DNA of 64,000 bases from assembly GCF_947242115.1 (NCBI RefSeq), contig NC_074711.1:42780463-42844462 (forward strand). Reading direction: 5' to 3'. The position numbers were made by a program, and so were the translations under genes. The DNA comes from Biomphalaria glabrata (lineage: Eukaryota; Mollusca; Gastropoda; Planorbidae). Below, piece after piece: positions 1 to 11,433 of this stretch; the first letter of the stretch is position 1, and the number at the start of each line of letters is the position of its first letter. Under the pieces are notes generated by a model that did no database searches, had not been told where the DNA came from, and saw only the letters and a list, made by a program, of their open reading frames with translations.

Positions 1-381
1 ATGAAAATATTGATATATATTACCGTAAAACATACAAATTCTAATTAAATTAAATTAAATTATGACATTTTTTAGTGGTCGCCATAGGGAAAAGCTGCTG
101 CTGCATAGGGCCTATCATATTTAGATTTCAAAAACTAAACACACTATTGACAAGTTGATATAGGAAGTTATTTTTACACACAAACTTGTATGCTTTTTCC
201 CTGAAAATGCCCCTTCACAGGCACTCAGGCAGTACTTGTTGCAGGAATAGTCAACAACTTTTTAGCAATCGATTTCCTTGTTGAAAGTTAAAGTTCAAAA
301 TCATTATCTTTCGAAAAATGCAATGCATTGAAGTCAGTCAAGAGCAGTGCAAGTTAATGTCTCGTGTCATTACTATTAATA

Positions 382-3300
382 TTAGACAACATCTGTAATA
401 AAGTCTGTCAGCGCATCACATATTTCAGAGTCAAGATTACTGTTTGGACTGAGCTGTTGCACAGAATAACTGCAATCACCAAAATAGTCTGTGTGCACTA
501 TCTGAGTGCTTTGATACTACATTGTGAGTTAAAAAAAAATAATTCTGAATTAACAAATTCGTGATCTTCCACATTCACAAAAGAAAAACAAAGCACAATA
601 AATGTTGAAATTTAGTACAAAGGCTAAATAATATTGTTATAACTCTCTAAGGCAGGCACTCAACGAAAGACAGGTTGACAAGAGTAAACGATGTATTTAT
701 TTATTATAACTAGTATAAGCATCAACAAATAGTAATAGTTACTAGTTAGACTTGGACTTCTGCTATAAAGTCACAGGGAGTAATATGTCTTAAGTTCTAA
801 GAGTCCTACTTCATACCAGAACACAGAACAGACCACCGACACACTTCCCAGTGTCGCTCTAGGTCTCACACACAGTTTCCTGGTATCACATAGGACAGCA
901 CTCAGCACCAGACTGTTCAGACTCCCATGACTTTTAGCCTGCTCACAACAGTCCTTCTTCCTGTCTCTATATGTCTTTCACTAGTCGTGTTCAGTAGTGC
1001 TCAGATGCGCACTATTAGTGTAGCCCGGGAGCGTGGTTACAACATTGCCCCCTGCTCAGATCTGTTCGTCCCGAACAGATTCAGGTGCCCTACAGGGTGG
1101 TGGACGTTGGTCAGTGCAGGTGGAGGTCGGTCTGTGGGAGCTACAGACGCAGTAGTGCTCAGATGCGCACCATTAGTGTAGCGCGGGAGCGTGGTTACAA
1201 CAATATATATTTTTTCCAAGCTAGACAGAAAAGCTGCTTTTAAATCATGCATACTGTCATTAATCTCACAGATTGATCCAAGACTACATAGCATTGAACA
1301 TACATCAGGGATGTGGTCACATTGCCTGTGACAGTTGCACTGTAGCCTTCTAAAAGGAATGCACAAATTCAATGTCACAAAATTTTTTATTTACATTTTT
1401 TAGTTGCTAAATTTGGTCAAAATGCTTTGCATAAAAAAGAATGGACTTCACACATGACAACCACAGTAAAAAAAAGTAGAAACATTCTGTTTAAGATGGT
1501 GTTCTACTTCCTGATTATTTCCTTTATGCTCAAGTTTCGATCATATTGTGAACTAAATCAGCACCAGCAGATTTCAGAGCCTTTTAACATCCAAGTTCAG
1601 ATTATGATATGCACGGCTAATTCTAACATCATTGCAATAAGCAGACTTCATATTACCTCCATTATCAGTAACAAATATCAAATTGTCACTCTTTATAGTC
1701 TTGGGAAAATATTTTAAAGAATTTTAGTTGTCTTTACTTTTATGGCGTCGCCTTTGAAAAAGTCTATTAGTGCTCGCTACAAGTGGATGTAGTTAGTACG
1801 AGTAATTTCTTAAGTTCCTATTCTGTAACCAGAAGATGCAAAAAGGGCCACCACTCCAATGACATCCCCCATTTGAAAAGTCATGGCAGACTTGTTGAAC
1901 TAATTTATCAGGCCACTTTTTTAAACCCTACACCAGCGAGGGAAAAAAAAAGTAAATAAAACTCACTGAGGTAACCTGAAGGAGGCCAGGTTTACAACCC
2001 CTTGTTAGCATAGCTAAGGTACCAGAGGCTAAGGGGATTACGTCAGTTATGGTAACGATAAACTCACTAAACTCAAATAATCCAAGACACTTGATTATAG
2101 ACAATAATAATTGTTAATGTGATAGGAATTGTATTTTAGGGAATTTAGTTCAGTTAGGGTAAGGATAGTTTGATCATTTCATATCAAGTAGTTTTAAAAT
2201 TTAGGTTCGGTTCGTTTGTAAGTGGGGTTCAAGTTTGGATTCGGGTTCATCTCTAATTTTAAACACATTTTAAGTCAATGTTTATTTAATTTTTATTTAG
2301 CAATACAATTAAACATTTTTTCCCTATATGATAATGAAAGTATTTTAATTATAAGAATTAAATATATGTATGACATTATGTAATGAAACCTTTAAAAAAA
2401 TATATGTTCTTCATTGCATTATTTGTTAAATACACATAATAAATCTAAAATAAAAACTAAAGGTTGCTTTAATCTGGTGCCTCCAGAATTTGAATTCTAT
2501 AGATCTATTCAATTGAGTTCTATTGAAGGACCTAAAATATTTTGAACAGTGCTTGTGAATATCAAAGAGATTTTCAGTCCCATTCTAGGGTATATTTCAA
2601 AACATTGAAGATAATCAATAAAATTGCAATATAAAAAAACAATTAAACATGTTTTAAACAAAAAAGTGTTACCTTGACCGTGAAACAAAATGAGATTTTT
2701 TCCCTTGCTGGTCAGTAAAAGATGCTGTCCTTCTTGCCACATCTCTCTGACGTTCTGAATTGGAATTAAGTAGATTAAAATATTACTGGCCAAATCAAGC
2801 ATTTTACAAAACGTTAGAAAATACAAACTTTAAGATTGTTTAAATATCAGCTCTAATAATGAATTTTAATTCTGAAACACTTAAATTTGAATAAGAACAG
2901 CATTAGAAAAAACAACAACAACCTAATACTTATATTAATACTTATTTTTTAATACCCTAATACTTATATTATACTTATTTTTCTATACAACAATGACTGA
3001 TTGATGATTCCAACTCTTTGTTCATGCCTAGCTAAAATATTCAAAGCCATAATTTAAATGAATTTTTAGTTTTTTTTTTAAATGTCAACATCACTATAAT
3101 TTTTTTTTTTTTTTCCACCCTAAACAAATTAAAATTGGGGATTTTTTCTGATTTGCACATCATATAATTTTTTAAATAGTCATATACATAAATTAATATT
3201 TTAAAAAATTTGGATAATAATAATATATGTTTTTTTATGTTTAACCTTATGCTCCAAACAATTACTAATAGTGTACCTGAACATGTGATTTATAAAGAAG

Positions 3301-3597
3301 CTTAAAGTCAAAAGACCTACTATCAGGATAATCTTGCAAACTATTTTGTAATTAAAAAAACAACAAACTATTATAATTAGATGAGTGCCAATAACATAGT
3401 AAGCCTACATGCATATTACCAAACTTGTAGTAAGTTGAAATGCATATTACCAAACTTGCATATAGTAAGCCTACATGTATATTACCAAACTTGTATCTAG
3501 TAAGACTACATACATTTGACATTTAAACCAACATACCTATCTTTTTTTGCAGCTCTGATGTCTTCTTCAAAGCAGTGTAACTCTGTTTTATACTTGA
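382..3597 (-). CDS. Unidentified multi-exon gene, 3' part (five exons in phase)
   Basis: Five minus-strand exons join in one frame: 3597-3537, 3340-3277, 2754-2673, 1349-1270 and 516-382, with stop TAA at 384-382. Each internal junction has an AG acceptor and a GT donor (gtatgt, gtacac, gtaaca, gtgaga), and the phases agree at every join, which is unlikely by chance over about 139 codons in such AT-rich DNA. The encoded segment reads ...CFEEDIRAAKKDS, then DSRSFDFKLLYKSHVQ, then NVREMWQEGQHLLLTSKGKN, then GYSATVTGNVTTSLMYVQC, and ends DALTDFITDVV. It has no obvious membrane segment. The first exon here needs one base from an upstream exon that I could not place. I do not recognise the family. 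The alternating hydrophobic pattern around LLLTSKGKNLILFHGQ would suit a beta-rich fold, but that is only a guess. A second reading of the first three exons exists but stops early. Confidence 0.6.
635..1202 (-). mobile_element. LTR retrotransposon remnant (fossil), minus orientation
   Basis: The block begins TGTTATAAC and ends GTTACAACA, so it has TG...CA ends, and it is flanked by ATAT on both sides, consistent with a short target duplication. On the minus strand a terminal-repeat start occurs twice, at 1202 and again near 1045, with a purine-rich tract just before the inner one, as expected for sequence next to a 3' LTR. An AATAAA-like signal lies near 690-700. It is broken and shows no coding capacity. 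Family is most likely Gypsy-type by the TG/CA ends and short duplication, but this is not certain. The close match between the two repeat starts argues for a fairly recent arrival. It sits in an intron of the unidentified minus-strand gene. Confidence 0.6.
1574..1693 (-). pseudogene. hAT transposase fragment
   Basis: The minus strand reads DNLIFVTDNGGNMKSAY followed by ISRAYHNLNLDV, matching the hAT transposase block in which V-T-D-N-G-x-N-x is followed about 20 residues later by H-N-L-N-L. Only this core is left; the frame closes on both sides and I found no terminal inverted repeats. Known from the family: this block carries a catalytic Asp. The fragment is an old, decayed insertion in an intron of the unidentified gene. 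Confidence 0.6.
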
Positions 3598-4096
3598 CTG
3601 AACAAGTTTATAACCATTCTGTAATCAAAATTTTGATTTTAAGTTGGCTACAGACTAACAACAAATCTATGAGTACACTTAGGCAACAATTAAGTTGTCT
3701 GAATGATATAGATTTCACTAAAACACTTTTGATAGCTAGTAGTGCATTTCAATGTCAAAGAGAACTTAGTATGCAAGACATTCATGCACATTTTTATTGC
3801 AAAAATTAGCAATTTTTATGATCCTTATAAATTGTCAAATTTTTTTTTTTTTAGTAAACATACTTTTATGATTCCTTCTGAGTTTTGTGATTTTTTTTTG
3901 TAATATCATGTGTACAGTTTAAGGTATTAGAAAAGATAGTTTAATTAGTGGTACAAAAAAATCTATATTATAGTAGTGTCTGACTCAAACAGGTATTAGA
4001 TGCAAGTTTAACTGTCACTTTTAGAAAAATAATAGGAATTAGTAAAGGAGACTAAGTACCTGGACTGGCAGACGTTGTTGGCAATATTAGAAATAA

Positions 4097-4521
4097 ATCG
4101 CGTATTAAATAAAAGTGTGCTGGTTGTTGATCCCGTTAGGTTGGAGGGTGCCTGACATGTAAATAAGTTTGTTTTCGATCTGCAGACAGGTGTTTTTGTC
4201 GTTGCATTGTTGTATGGCAGTGACGAGGAGGTTGGTGGTACCCCTATTATGTGTGTTATTAAAATGGATAGAGACGGGCTTAGTTGCAAAGTTACGAATG
4301 TCTCTAAGGTGTTCTTGGAGGCGTGTTTTTAAGGTCCTGCCTGTGTTTCCAATATAAACCATCTGACACCTTGAGCATATTATAGCATTATATATGACTC
4401 CTCTACTATTACAGTTAAATTTGCCACTGATCTTGATGGTCATTTTAGGACATGTGATGGTGGGGTGGCGAGTGTGTGTTTGCAGGTCTGACAACCAGCA
4501 CACTTTTATTTAATACGCGAT
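4097..4521 (-). mobile_element. Penelope-like element fragment: GIY-YIG endonuclease framed by inverted repeats
   Basis: The minus strand encodes a GIY-YIG nuclease core, GVIYNAIICSRCQMVYIGNT, then GRTLKTRLQEHLRDI and KPVSIHFNNTH. The R-x-x-E-H arrangement and the Cys pairs are those of Penelope-like retroelement endonucleases, which sit at the C-terminus of the element's single protein. The reverse transcriptase part is not visible beside it. A perfect 31-bp inverted repeat (4097-4127 and 4491-4521) bounds the fragment. It is broken and is treated as a fossil. The neighbouring 4521-4850 stretch may be the element's terminal repeat. Confidence 0.7.
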
Positions 4522-4713
4522 GGGCACTAACACTACGGTACCCCCTTTTCCCATTCATCTTTGCCTGACATCTCCGCCCCCTTCCGTTTTCCCGCGCTTT
4601 TACACCAGTGTAGCTCATTTCTTTTCTGTCTCGATAGAGAACAACATCGGACAGATAAGTTAACTTAAGACTATTTTGTGTTAATTGTTTTTTATTTTTT
4701 GTTTGTTTTGTAG

Positions 4714-4740
4714 CTGATGAAGGCCTCGTGGCCCAAACGT
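4714..4740 (+). ncRNA. Hammerhead-ribozyme-like core motif (weak)
   Basis: CTGATGA is followed by a GC stem with a TCGT loop (GGCC-TCGT-GGCC) and then AAAC, the arrangement of a hammerhead catalytic core. The consensus GAAAC is replaced by CAAAC here, so activity is doubtful. Penelope-like retroelements are known to carry hammerhead motifs in their terminal repeats, which fits the GIY-YIG fragment next door. However, the motif is on the plus strand and the nuclease on the minus strand. Stems I and III were not convincingly found. Confidence 0.25.
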
Positions 4741-4909
4741 CCTTTGTTTTACTTGGTCCGGCAGGGTTACATATATGCCTGTTTTTCGTATTTTTTATAC
4801 AGTCGTTTACCCCTGCAGCAGTAAATCTTTGTTTTTTTGAGTATTAGACTATTAGTATTAGTTCAGACCTGCCTACCTAAAAAAGTCCAAATGTGTAATG
4901 CTGATGGTC

Positions 4910-4993
4910 AAAATGTGTATTATGGGACCAGAATGTGTAACACTTGCTCTATCGCGCAAGTGTTACACATTCTGGTCCCAAAATACACATTTT
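4910..4993. repeat. Long near-perfect hairpin (38-bp arms)
   Basis: Arms 4910-4947 and 4956-4993 are reverse complements with one mismatch and are separated by an 8-base loop, tctatcgc. The arms contain the word aatgtgtaacacttgc, and a further related copy of aatgtgtaat lies just upstream at 4890-4899. It could be a foldback mobile element, a cruciform-prone site or a hairpin RNA source; the sequence alone cannot decide. Confidence 0.85.
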
Positions 4994-4999
4994 AAGTTT

Positions 5000-5640
5000 A
5001 ATTTATTTTTCTTCATGTCGACTGGTACATTGGCTTTGTGCCTGCTTTTCAGATTTTGTCCTATCCTTGTGTACCCAAACGAGGAAGACAGGCATGAAGG
5101 GAAGCTCCTTATTGGCTGGAGGATGCTCAGCTTGAGGCGGGCGGTAGCTGTCCATTAGAATCCCTCCCACCAACGAAAGTGGCCCCTGGAGCATTTGAGC
5201 TTATAACCGGTGACTGCCACTTTTTGTGTTTGGCCGACGCCTAAGGCGAAGCTGGAGTGTCCTCTCCAGTTTTTGGAGTTAGGGCTTTGAATAAGTGAGA
5301 TGAAAGCCTAGGCATTGTTTATGGTCGGAACGTTGTCGCCCACATAGCAGTTCGCCCTTCTACGCGCATCTGATGTGACCAAAGGAACGGAATATCCGAT
5401 ACAGTTTGGGATCAGTAGTGCCGCAGGCTCTGCCAGGCTGTAGCACGGTGTGCCACAATCTGCCTAAGGGTCACCAGCTCCTGATTTTTCCTCAGGGTTG
5501 TCTCCCGAAGCCTTTCCCGCGTTTAGGTATAGCTGCAAGGCAGCTGAGGTTTGGATTAAGAGTTTTCCTTCTCCTAGATGGGGAGCCAACCAAGGCTAAC
5601 AGAGCTCTAGAGACTCTTTTAGTAGATCTAAAATGTAAAT
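5000..5640 (+). repeat. GC-richer dispersed repeat, family also present at 62.9-63.25 kb
   Basis: This block is clearly richer in G+C than its surroundings and has no gene-like frame. Its right part (about 5435-5610) matches the reverse complement of 62945-63245 over long stretches, sharing words such as gcctaagggtc, aagcctttccc, ggtatagc, caaggcagc and gaggtttgga. Two diverged copies in opposite orientation in one window make it an interspersed repeat. Its class is unrecognised. Confidence 0.6.
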
Positions 5641-8600
5641 GTACCTAACCAATTCATTAATTTATATAAATTTCTAATACTATAATATTAATAATAATAC
5701 TTCTAGACACATAGATAAGTAGAAAAAATCTAGAGATGTGTAAAGTACTTTAATAAAGAGCTTAATCTTAGCCTAAATTATATAAATTAGATCTAAATCT
5801 CTAGTTGTTTTACTCTAAGATCTTCTAACAAGGTTGTCTACATTTGGAAACTTTAGAATAGAGACATTTAATCATGATTAGATCTAAATCTAGATCTATA
5901 TGAGATCTAAATCTAGATTTGGATTCAAAAAAAGTGTTGCCGATCCTGTAATTCTGCTACAAACGTAGGCCTACTCCAATCTTTCATAGGTCTACCTTCA
6001 ACCTTGATATAAGAATCTAGATCTAGACATTATCAAGCTAAATCATACTAAATTAAAATTAGATCTAGAAATCTAGAATGTAGAGAATCGTAACGAAATG
6101 TCTAGCTAAACTCTGTAGCCTAGGGTTGCAGTCTAGGCTCTAGAGTCTAGATTACTTTAGCTCTAGATATATTCCTGTATAATAAGTATCCTAATCTAGA
6201 TCCTTAGATCTGGAATCTAGATATAGATCTACAATATGTTTTGAATCGATAGTGCTTCAATATACATTTTTTTTATTGAAATGCATATGGAAATCAGAGA
6301 TTTTTTTATTTTTTTTGCATTCAACATTTTTTAAGCTCCAAAATAATTTCTACTAGATCTAGATCTAATGAAGTCACACTAGTGCAGTAGCTAACTGAGC
6401 GGTACCAACCCGCCACTCTCATCACTCTTGCTTTCTTCATTTCTAGACTAGATCTACTAATTGCTATCAAAATCCAATCAACGTGTAGATCTGGGCACTC
6501 AATGTGTTCACCCCACTTTTTCTGTCCACCCCCACCGCCCGGACGGCTTAGCATGACCTCCGTGACCACTCGTAAGCTAGTCTAGAGAAGGGGAAAAAAA
6601 AAAGATATAAAATGAAATGTGTAACGCGGCGAGTTAAATTCAAACTGGCATACTAGCGGTAATTTTTGGGAGATTTTGCGTAAGGAATATGTATGCATTT
6701 TGGTTAAACGGTAGGCAGGTCTGTTAGTTATTACACTATATAAAATATATTATTTATTATATTAAATTACAATAATTTACGGAGATAAATATACATCTAG
6801 ATCTAATTCATACATAAAAATTGGAGCAGCAGCACTTAACTTACTTGTTATTGTTCAGAAGATGAAAATTACCATAGTATAATAACTTACGTGTGATTTT
6901 TGTTCATTACTTTGAGTTAAACCTTCTTGTTCTTCCATTTTTTAAAAATAAAATTAAAATGAATAAAAATTGAAAATATTTTCAATGAAATTAAATTATT
7001 AATTTTAAAGAATTAAACTAGTATCTTAGAATTAGAATATCTTTTTTTTTTTAAAGCATTCTAAACTGGGTTTTCGATAATTAAACTATTGACATTTATT
7101 CTGCAAAGTTGATACAGGCTAGAGATCTAATCTATTTATATATATTTCTATAGATTTATAGACCTAGATCTAGATCTATACCCATAATCATAACAATAAC
7201 CCTAAATAAAAGTAATCTAAATTAATCGTATGTCTCCCAAACCGGAAGTTTGTTACCCAAAGTCCTAATTTTTAACATTTGTCAGTGTTGTTTTTCCTAG
7301 GTTCTATAAAAGCAAGAATTAAATTCCGACAAAAGCATGACATTCTGGAATACAATCTGGATCTAGATCTATAATATTAATATAGAGGTCTACATATTCT
7401 AGATCTAGTCTAAATCTATCTCTAGATCTAGATCTATACTTATAAAATTAAAAATGCAATAACATTAGGCTGACACTCTAGTTCTAGACTCAGATATAGA
7501 TCTAGGCGTTGATTTTAGTTAACTTAGTCGACTTAGACTTAGAGACTTAGAGTTAGACTTATCTTAGTTAGTTAAGTTACTACTATAATAGTATATAGAC
7601 TATAGTTAGTAGATCATCTAGTGACCTAGTCTAGACTCTAGACCTAGATTAGGTAGTTGCACCAAAAAATTTTAATTAATGATAATCCTATACCAACAAA
7701 TGTGTAATAGAATGAAAGAGGATGAAAAATGCTTTCCAACAACACCAAATTTATAATGCTAGCATTATTGGTTCAAAAGTTATTGTGATTTTAAGTTTGT
7801 CGGAGGCGTCCTGACATCCAATGGACTTTATATATATACATCTAGATCTAGCTAGAGAAATAAAAAAAAAGTGAAGCAAATTTTTTTTAATTTGAATATT
7901 TCCAAAACTATTGTGAATACATATACAAAAGTATATATCAAATTGTACAGTTTTAAAGGAGGAATTTTAATTTATAAGTGGCAAATCAAAATGAAATTAA
8001 AATTATAAAATATCATTAGTAAATTACGAAAAAAATACAATTTTTTCTAATTTTCTTAAAATAGTCTATTAAAAGAAAAATGCTCCTGGTTGTCAAGTTT
8101 TCAACACAATAAGCTTCTAAATTGATCTAGATCTATCTAGTTATAAAGCAATAGTGTAGATTAGAAAAAGAATCTTTGGAGTTAAGATTTAGATCTATTT
8201 AAGTATATTTATTTGAAAGAATATTTTAGAATACCTAGATTTACAGATTTTAGTTTCGACATCGACTAACCAAAAGAACTCCCAAGCCCAAGAATACAGA
8301 TCTTTATTATATTTTATGTTTATAAGCAATGATATAGGTATAAGAAGTGATTCATTCAATTTTACATGTTTTAGTGTACATTAATTTTATTTTTCTTATG
8401 TAAAAAACAGATATTATTGATAAAAGGTCATCCCGACCTTAGTGAAATTCTAGTACCTGAAAAAAGTGTGCTAAGTTTTAAAATATCGTTGACTCGTTTA
8501 ATCATAATAAATTTGGTATCATTGAAAAGCTGAATGAATTTTCTAAGTGTATGGTTTAAAACTAAAGATGTACGGAAACCTATATTTTTTTCCTTGTTAT

Positions 8601-9811
8601 TTGAAAATTTCAAATTTTTCTGATTAAAATATTTTGGACAAAGTAAGAGAAAACAAATATTTTTTTTCCACTAGCCGTTAGAGGAACCTCTTATCTTTAG
8701 AATAAACTCAAGAAAATGTCATAAAAACACTCAGTTATAAAGCAATGTCTTTTCTTAGGACATGCTTAATTTCTGTTTTGTAAAACCTGAACAGGAAATT
8801 GTTTTGATGTCAAATGTGTTTTTAGATCCAATATGGCCGCCTGTGAGAGTACCTAACCTAGATCATAATAATCATATGCCCATATCATATGATCAAGAAA
8901 ATTTAGTAAAATTAAAATTACTGTCTTAAAAATAAAAATATTCAATCAATAATCAATTGTTTTCTTCATATTCTAGATCTATCCAGAGTAGTTTATGCTA
9001 TTCGGACACCTATAGGCCCAAATTTGAAAGTTTGACTTTGACAGCGCATTATTTGAAATTCATTTTTTTTTTACATAATAAAAAGACAGCTAGATCTAAA
9101 ATAAATGGAAGGAAATTGGGTCAGAATGAATCAATGATAATCATTGGAAAATGGACTTAACTTAAAAGTTTAAGACTTACTAAACTTACTTTAGACTGTC
9201 TTAGACTTTAGATTACTTAATACTAGACTAGAGTCTAACTAAACTAAGTCGACTTAATTAAAATTTATAACTTAGACTTAAGACTCAGATTTATCATAAT
9301 TTATGACTTACTAGTGACATATATATATTCTAGTCTAGTTACTTAGCCTTAGTAAACTTAGTTTAGTGTTAGGCTTAGACTTAGACTTACTCCTTAGAAG
9401 ATAAATTGATAGAAGAGAATAGATCTAATGTCTAATCTACTTAACTTTAACTACTTAGTAGACTGAGATGACTGAGTAGTGACACTGTAGTAGTGTAGAG
9501 TAGTCTATTCTAAAATTCTAGATCTAAGAGTCACTAAGTTACTATTCACTAAGACAACTACAGTACTAGACTAGATATAGTCTAGATCTAGAATATTTTA
9601 TATAGTCTAGCTCTAGGCTAGACTCGTCTAGATTGTCTTACAGGCTAGTTCGTCATCATACTTATTCTCTAACTCTAGATTCTAGATCTAGTAGAAGTTT
9701 AAATGCAAAGTTGTGATTGAAAATATAAAGTTCTAGAATAAATAGATCCTGTATTAGTTTCTAGATCTACTCATCTAGAGTATTCTAGAGTCTAAATAAA
9801 CAAGATTGAAG
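5640..9811. repeat. AGATCT/TCTAGA-rich low-complexity intergenic stretch
   Basis: Apart from a possible short exon (6938-6891) and a small CpG-bearing patch (6500-6680), I see no gene here. The stretch is filled with overlapping copies of the two palindromic hexamers AGATCT and TCTAGA, often as tctagatctagatct, plus TTAG/CTTAGA strings around 7500-7640 and 9180-9620. The same vocabulary recurs at 19160-19290, 33680-33960 and 34740-36010. The promoter and 5' UTR of the HACD gene must lie near its right end, but no TATA box can be singled out. Confidence 0.7.
6891..6938 (-). CDS. Possible first coding exon (16 codons)
   Basis: On the minus strand an ATG at 6938-6936 opens MEEQEGLTQSNEQKSH, followed directly by a perfect gtaagt donor. 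The composition is protein-like, and it lies upstream of, and on the same strand as, the unidentified gene ending at 382. The link is not proven: this exon ends in phase 0, while the next exon I can place (3597) needs one carried base, so at least one more exon would be required. The sequence upstream of the ATG is extremely AT-rich, with no clear promoter. Confidence 0.3.
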
Positions 9812-11398
9812 ATGTCAACAAGTTTAAGTCCATTTGTCTACTGGGGTCAAACAAATGCTGCCATTTCTCTTAAGGTTGACTTAAGAAACGTTGAGGTGCA
9901 TAAATTATGATAGATCCATTACATACATCTAGATTTATTTTTTTTACAAAGCTTTTAATCAGCTCACTCTGTCTGTCTGGTAAAATGTTTGTACACATTA
10001 TTTCTCCCACACAATTATTTCTTTTACCTGACAACCCAAGAATCAATTTTTAAAAATTAGCCAATTAATAAATAAGTTAATTAAACATTGGTAATTAATT
10101 ATTTTGTTTGGCATCTTGAACAAGGAAAAGAAATTGTACTTGACAGATGAGGAGGTATAAGTTGAATTAGTCCCCTTGAGGAATCTTGAGCCCTGAGTGA
10201 ATATTTTTTAATGCATCTAGGAAATGATCATGTTAACATTCACCAAGATATCTCCTTCTTCCCTCCCCTTTTCACAACTGGTCCAGACAAGTGATAGGAT
10301 CATATCGCATCGAAAAAGCTAAACAAAAACAAACCTACATTAACCAAATTTCATTAGCCTAGTCTAGAGAGTTTAATAAATTACCCCCCCCCCCCCCCCC
10401 CAATATTAAGCCAGACACACACACACACCAATTAAAAAAATATATAGAAAAACTCAATTCCATGAGCATAGTTAAGAAGGTTTTAAGGTGAACTCTCCCC
10501 CCCCCCCCCCCAAATAAAACATTATAGAAAAAAAAGTAACCTAATTTCAAGATCGTAGGTGAGAGTGGTTTTGAGGTTAACACCCTCCAATAAATAACTG
10601 AAGCAAAACCCCCTCAATTAAAAAAAAACTGAAGCAAAACAACTTCTAAATTCCATGTTCATAGCCAAGGGTTTTAAAGGTTCACTTCTTACCCTCAAAA
10701 ATAAAAAACTAAAGCAAAACCATGATTATACCAAATACCTTAAATAGTAGCAAAGGAGCACTGGGCTCCATTAATATAGTAAATCTATGAAATATTTAAG
10801 CAACAGTCTGAGAAAAACCAAATGAAAAATACTGTCACCAAATTCCAGGAAGCCCCCACCCCATAAAAAAATAAATGAAAACCACATGAGTGTAGTGTAG
10901 CAATATTGGGATTTTGATATTCAAGACCCGAAGAAAAAGAAACACTTCACACTTTGATCTGATCCAGTTATTGGAATCCATTTATAAAGTAAATGTACAG
11001 CTAGTTTATTTGTGTGTGTGCAGTAGATCTATTTTATACTGTAGTTCTGGTACTTCTTCTCTTTCTTGAATCTTCTCTTCTCTAGATCTACTTAAAAACT
11101 ATAAAGATGTAGTAGGTCTATAGATTTAAATTGCATTGGCAATCGCCACCCAGAAGTCAAAACTCAAGTACCCATCCACACACTGCCACACTTGCCTCAC
11201 CATCTTAACAGAACAGACACAACATGAAGCAGCTAGGCTTTTCATTAGACCTTATTGTATATATATATATTTATATTTAAGCAACAGAACAACAATTGAC
11301 AAAAATCATTGACATTTAAACACATTTATGAGTAGGTTGTAGTTAAGCTATACATTTCATTACAACATTACTCTCAATATCAAGCATTGGTTTAGATA

Positions 11399-11433
<35 letters not shown>

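Noticed and set aside
52-250. Start of an exon or gene at the left edge
   Set aside because: It matches the dispersed repeat family seen at 16455 and 26045 and has no supported coding frame.
2673-3597. Alternative reading giving a short membrane-anchored C-terminus (KKIVCKIILIVGLLTLSFF)
   Set aside because: It stops early in exon 2754-2673, whereas the chosen frame continues through two more exons in phase.
3516-3809. Plus-strand 97-codon open frame after a good-looking acceptor (ttttttgcag at 3542-3552)
   Set aside because: It runs antisense over a phase-supported minus-strand exon (3597-3537), has no plus-strand partner exons and no known domain.
6321-6569. Minus-strand 82-codon frame with a Gly run
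   Set aside because: No domain, no splice partners, and it is built partly from AGATCT repeats.
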